A stretch of 51,280 bases of DNA, taken from NCBI GenBank assembly GCA_947627445.1, contig CANQWA010000019.1, positions 1-51,280 on the forward strand. Direction: 5' to 3'. This DNA is from an uncultured Ruminococcus sp. GTDB lineage: Bacteria > Bacillota > Clostridia > Oscillospirales > Ruminococcaceae. Shown here piece by piece: positions 50,356 to 51,280 of this stretch. Position numbers and translations under genes: made by a program. The notes under the pieces are model-generated. The model searched no databases and was not told the origin of the DNA. It saw only the letters and a list, made by a program, of their open reading frames with translations. How positions within the stretch are numbered: the first letter of the stretch is position 1; every line of letters starts with the position of its first letter.

Positions 50356-51280
50356 CCTGTTTCCGCAAAACTGAAACCTCTTTCTCTGTACAAAACAGCG
50401 TAAAAGTGGTAAAATAGAAGCATAGAAAACGCTGTGCGAACAGAACCCGGAAGGTGAAATCAAAAATGCGGAAAATAGAGTATGTTGTAAGCAATGAAAG
50501 ACTGATCACACCAAGCGGATTATCGCTTGTCGGACAGGTGCTCGGCAAATCAAATCTGATCAAAAAAGCAAACCGTATGCGGACAGAAAAGCGTTCTCAG
50601 CCACAGATCAAAAACGGGGATATTTTATTGACAATGATTGGTCTGCTGACACTCGGAAAATCGGATTTCGAGAATGTCAACGAATTCCATACCGATGAAG
50701 AATTTTACAAGAATTCGCTTGGCATTGCATACGGTATTCCTTCAGAATCCTCGCTCAGAAACCAGCTTGATGGTATCGGAGTGTCGATGCATCAACAGAT
50801 TCTTGACGGAAATGTCGATATGTTTCTGTCCTGCGGCTATGAGCCGTCGTCGTTGGAAAACGGCTGTGTTCCTGTGGATATTGATGTTTCCCCATTTGAC
50901 AATTCCGGCAGTCATAAAGCGGGCGTTTCACGCACCGACAAGAATTTTGACGGCTATGCACCGATCTTCGCCTATATCGGAACAGAGGGATATCTCTGTA
51001 ATGCAGAGCTTCGTGAAGGCAAACAGCACTGCCAAAGCGGTACGCCTGAATTTCTCGCTGAAACCATCGAAGCAGCAAAGCAGATGACAAAAAGACAGCT
51101 CTTATTTCGCATGGATTCCGGCAATGATGCACTTGAAAATATGCTGCTTCTGCATTGGCATGATCCGCAGTTGAAATTCCTGATCAAGCTTAATTTTCGC
51201 CGTAAACGGAATAAATATCGAAAAAGCAAGTAAAAGCCCTCCATCAAGCAGCATGGAGGGCGAACTTTTTGAGATTCATG
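50356..51280 (+). mobile_element. IS1380-like insertion sequence, incomplete
   Basis: Begins near 50356 with a subterminal palindrome GTTTC/GAAAC (50359-50377), followed by a transposase gene. A CCCTCCAT/ATGGAGGG hairpin follows the gene near 51237-51260. The right end is beyond the window. It borders the TIR/patatin/RyR cluster. Confidence 0.6.
50466..51233 (+). CDS. IS1380-like transposase, C-terminally truncated
   Basis: 255 residues. It resembles IS1380-family DDE transposases: an N-terminal DNA-binding part, the first catalytic Asp region VDIDVSPFDNSGSHKAG, AYIGTEGYLCNAELREGKQH, and the second Asp region LLFRMDSGND. Full-length members have over 400 residues with a later catalytic Glu, so this copy stops early (ending FRRKRNKYRKSK) and is probably inactive. 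GGAAGGTG precedes the ATG at 50466; a GTG at 50454 is an alternative start. Confidence 0.8.
   Translation: MRKIEYVVSNERLITPSGLSLVGQVLGKSNLIKKANRMRTEKRSQPQIKNGDILLTMIGLLTLGKSDFENVNEFHTDEEFYKNSLGIAYGIPSESSLRNQLDGIGVSMHQQILDGNVDMFLSCGYEPSSLENGCVPVDIDVSPFDNSGSHKAGVSRTDKNFDGYAPIFAYIGTEGYLCNAELREGKQHCQSGTPEFLAETIEAAKQMTKRQLLFRMDSGNDALENMLLLHWHDPQLKFLIKLNFRRKRNKYRKSK

Overview
The window looks like a chromosomal segment of a low-to-moderate GC Firmicute of the Ruminococcus type (Oscillospiraceae). Three secreted proteins end in type I dockerin modules (a CBM35-GH26 mannanase-like enzyme, a 271-residue protein and a 675-residue four-repeat protein), remnants of an LPXTG wall protein and a sortase are present, and anaerobic enzymes (NrdD/NrdG) occur. 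The species cannot be fixed from the sequence alone.

Layout. 1-280: short palindromic repeats. 280-3020: a RiPP-type locus on the minus strand (a 40-residue ACG-repeat precursor, a radical SAM/SPASM maturase, a nitroreductase and a C-terminally short PNPOx-like flavoprotein), divergent from an HxlR regulator, with mirror-image candidate operators over both -35 boxes. 3.2-31.7 kb: mostly housekeeping genes. These are a MATE transporter, a DUF5662 protein, the mannanase, a PAP2 phosphatase, NadE, a cell-wall amidase, the lysine operon asd-dapA-dapB under a lysine riboswitch, queA-tgt, nrdD-nrdG, a dockerin protein, an S1 protein, DUF951-prfA-sua5-coaE, an M18 aminopeptidase, DUF3810 and DUF4250 proteins, an SLC13/ArsB-like transporter and a phosphofructokinase. 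At least three, probably four, copies of a 160-180 bp MITE-like inverted-repeat element are scattered through the window.

31.7-51.3 kb is accessory and visibly more AT-rich. It opens with a gene graveyard: a GNAT fragment, a wall-anchored Ig-like gene apparently split by a local inversion, and a broken sortase. Next is a tyrosine recombinase enclosed, together with a dyad-symmetric two-way promoter, by perfect 26-bp inverted repeats. Inverting this 1.33-kb segment would aim the outward promoter at the adjacent 675-residue four-repeat dockerin protein, which has no clear promoter of its own, so this is a strong candidate phase-variation switch.

Then follows a four-gene operon built around an FtsK/SpoIIIE-like ATPase and a membrane partner whose C-terminal half looks like a degenerate FtsK fold. 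After it comes a cluster with the signature of an immune/conflict system: a TIR-Sel1 gene (frameshifted in a T tract), a membrane STAND-like NTPase, a patatin phospholipase, and a two-TM TrkA-N-like protein with a C-terminal RyR domain. The pairing suggests a TIR-made nucleotide signal sensed by a RyR-domain membrane effector. A truncated IS1380-type transposase closes the window.
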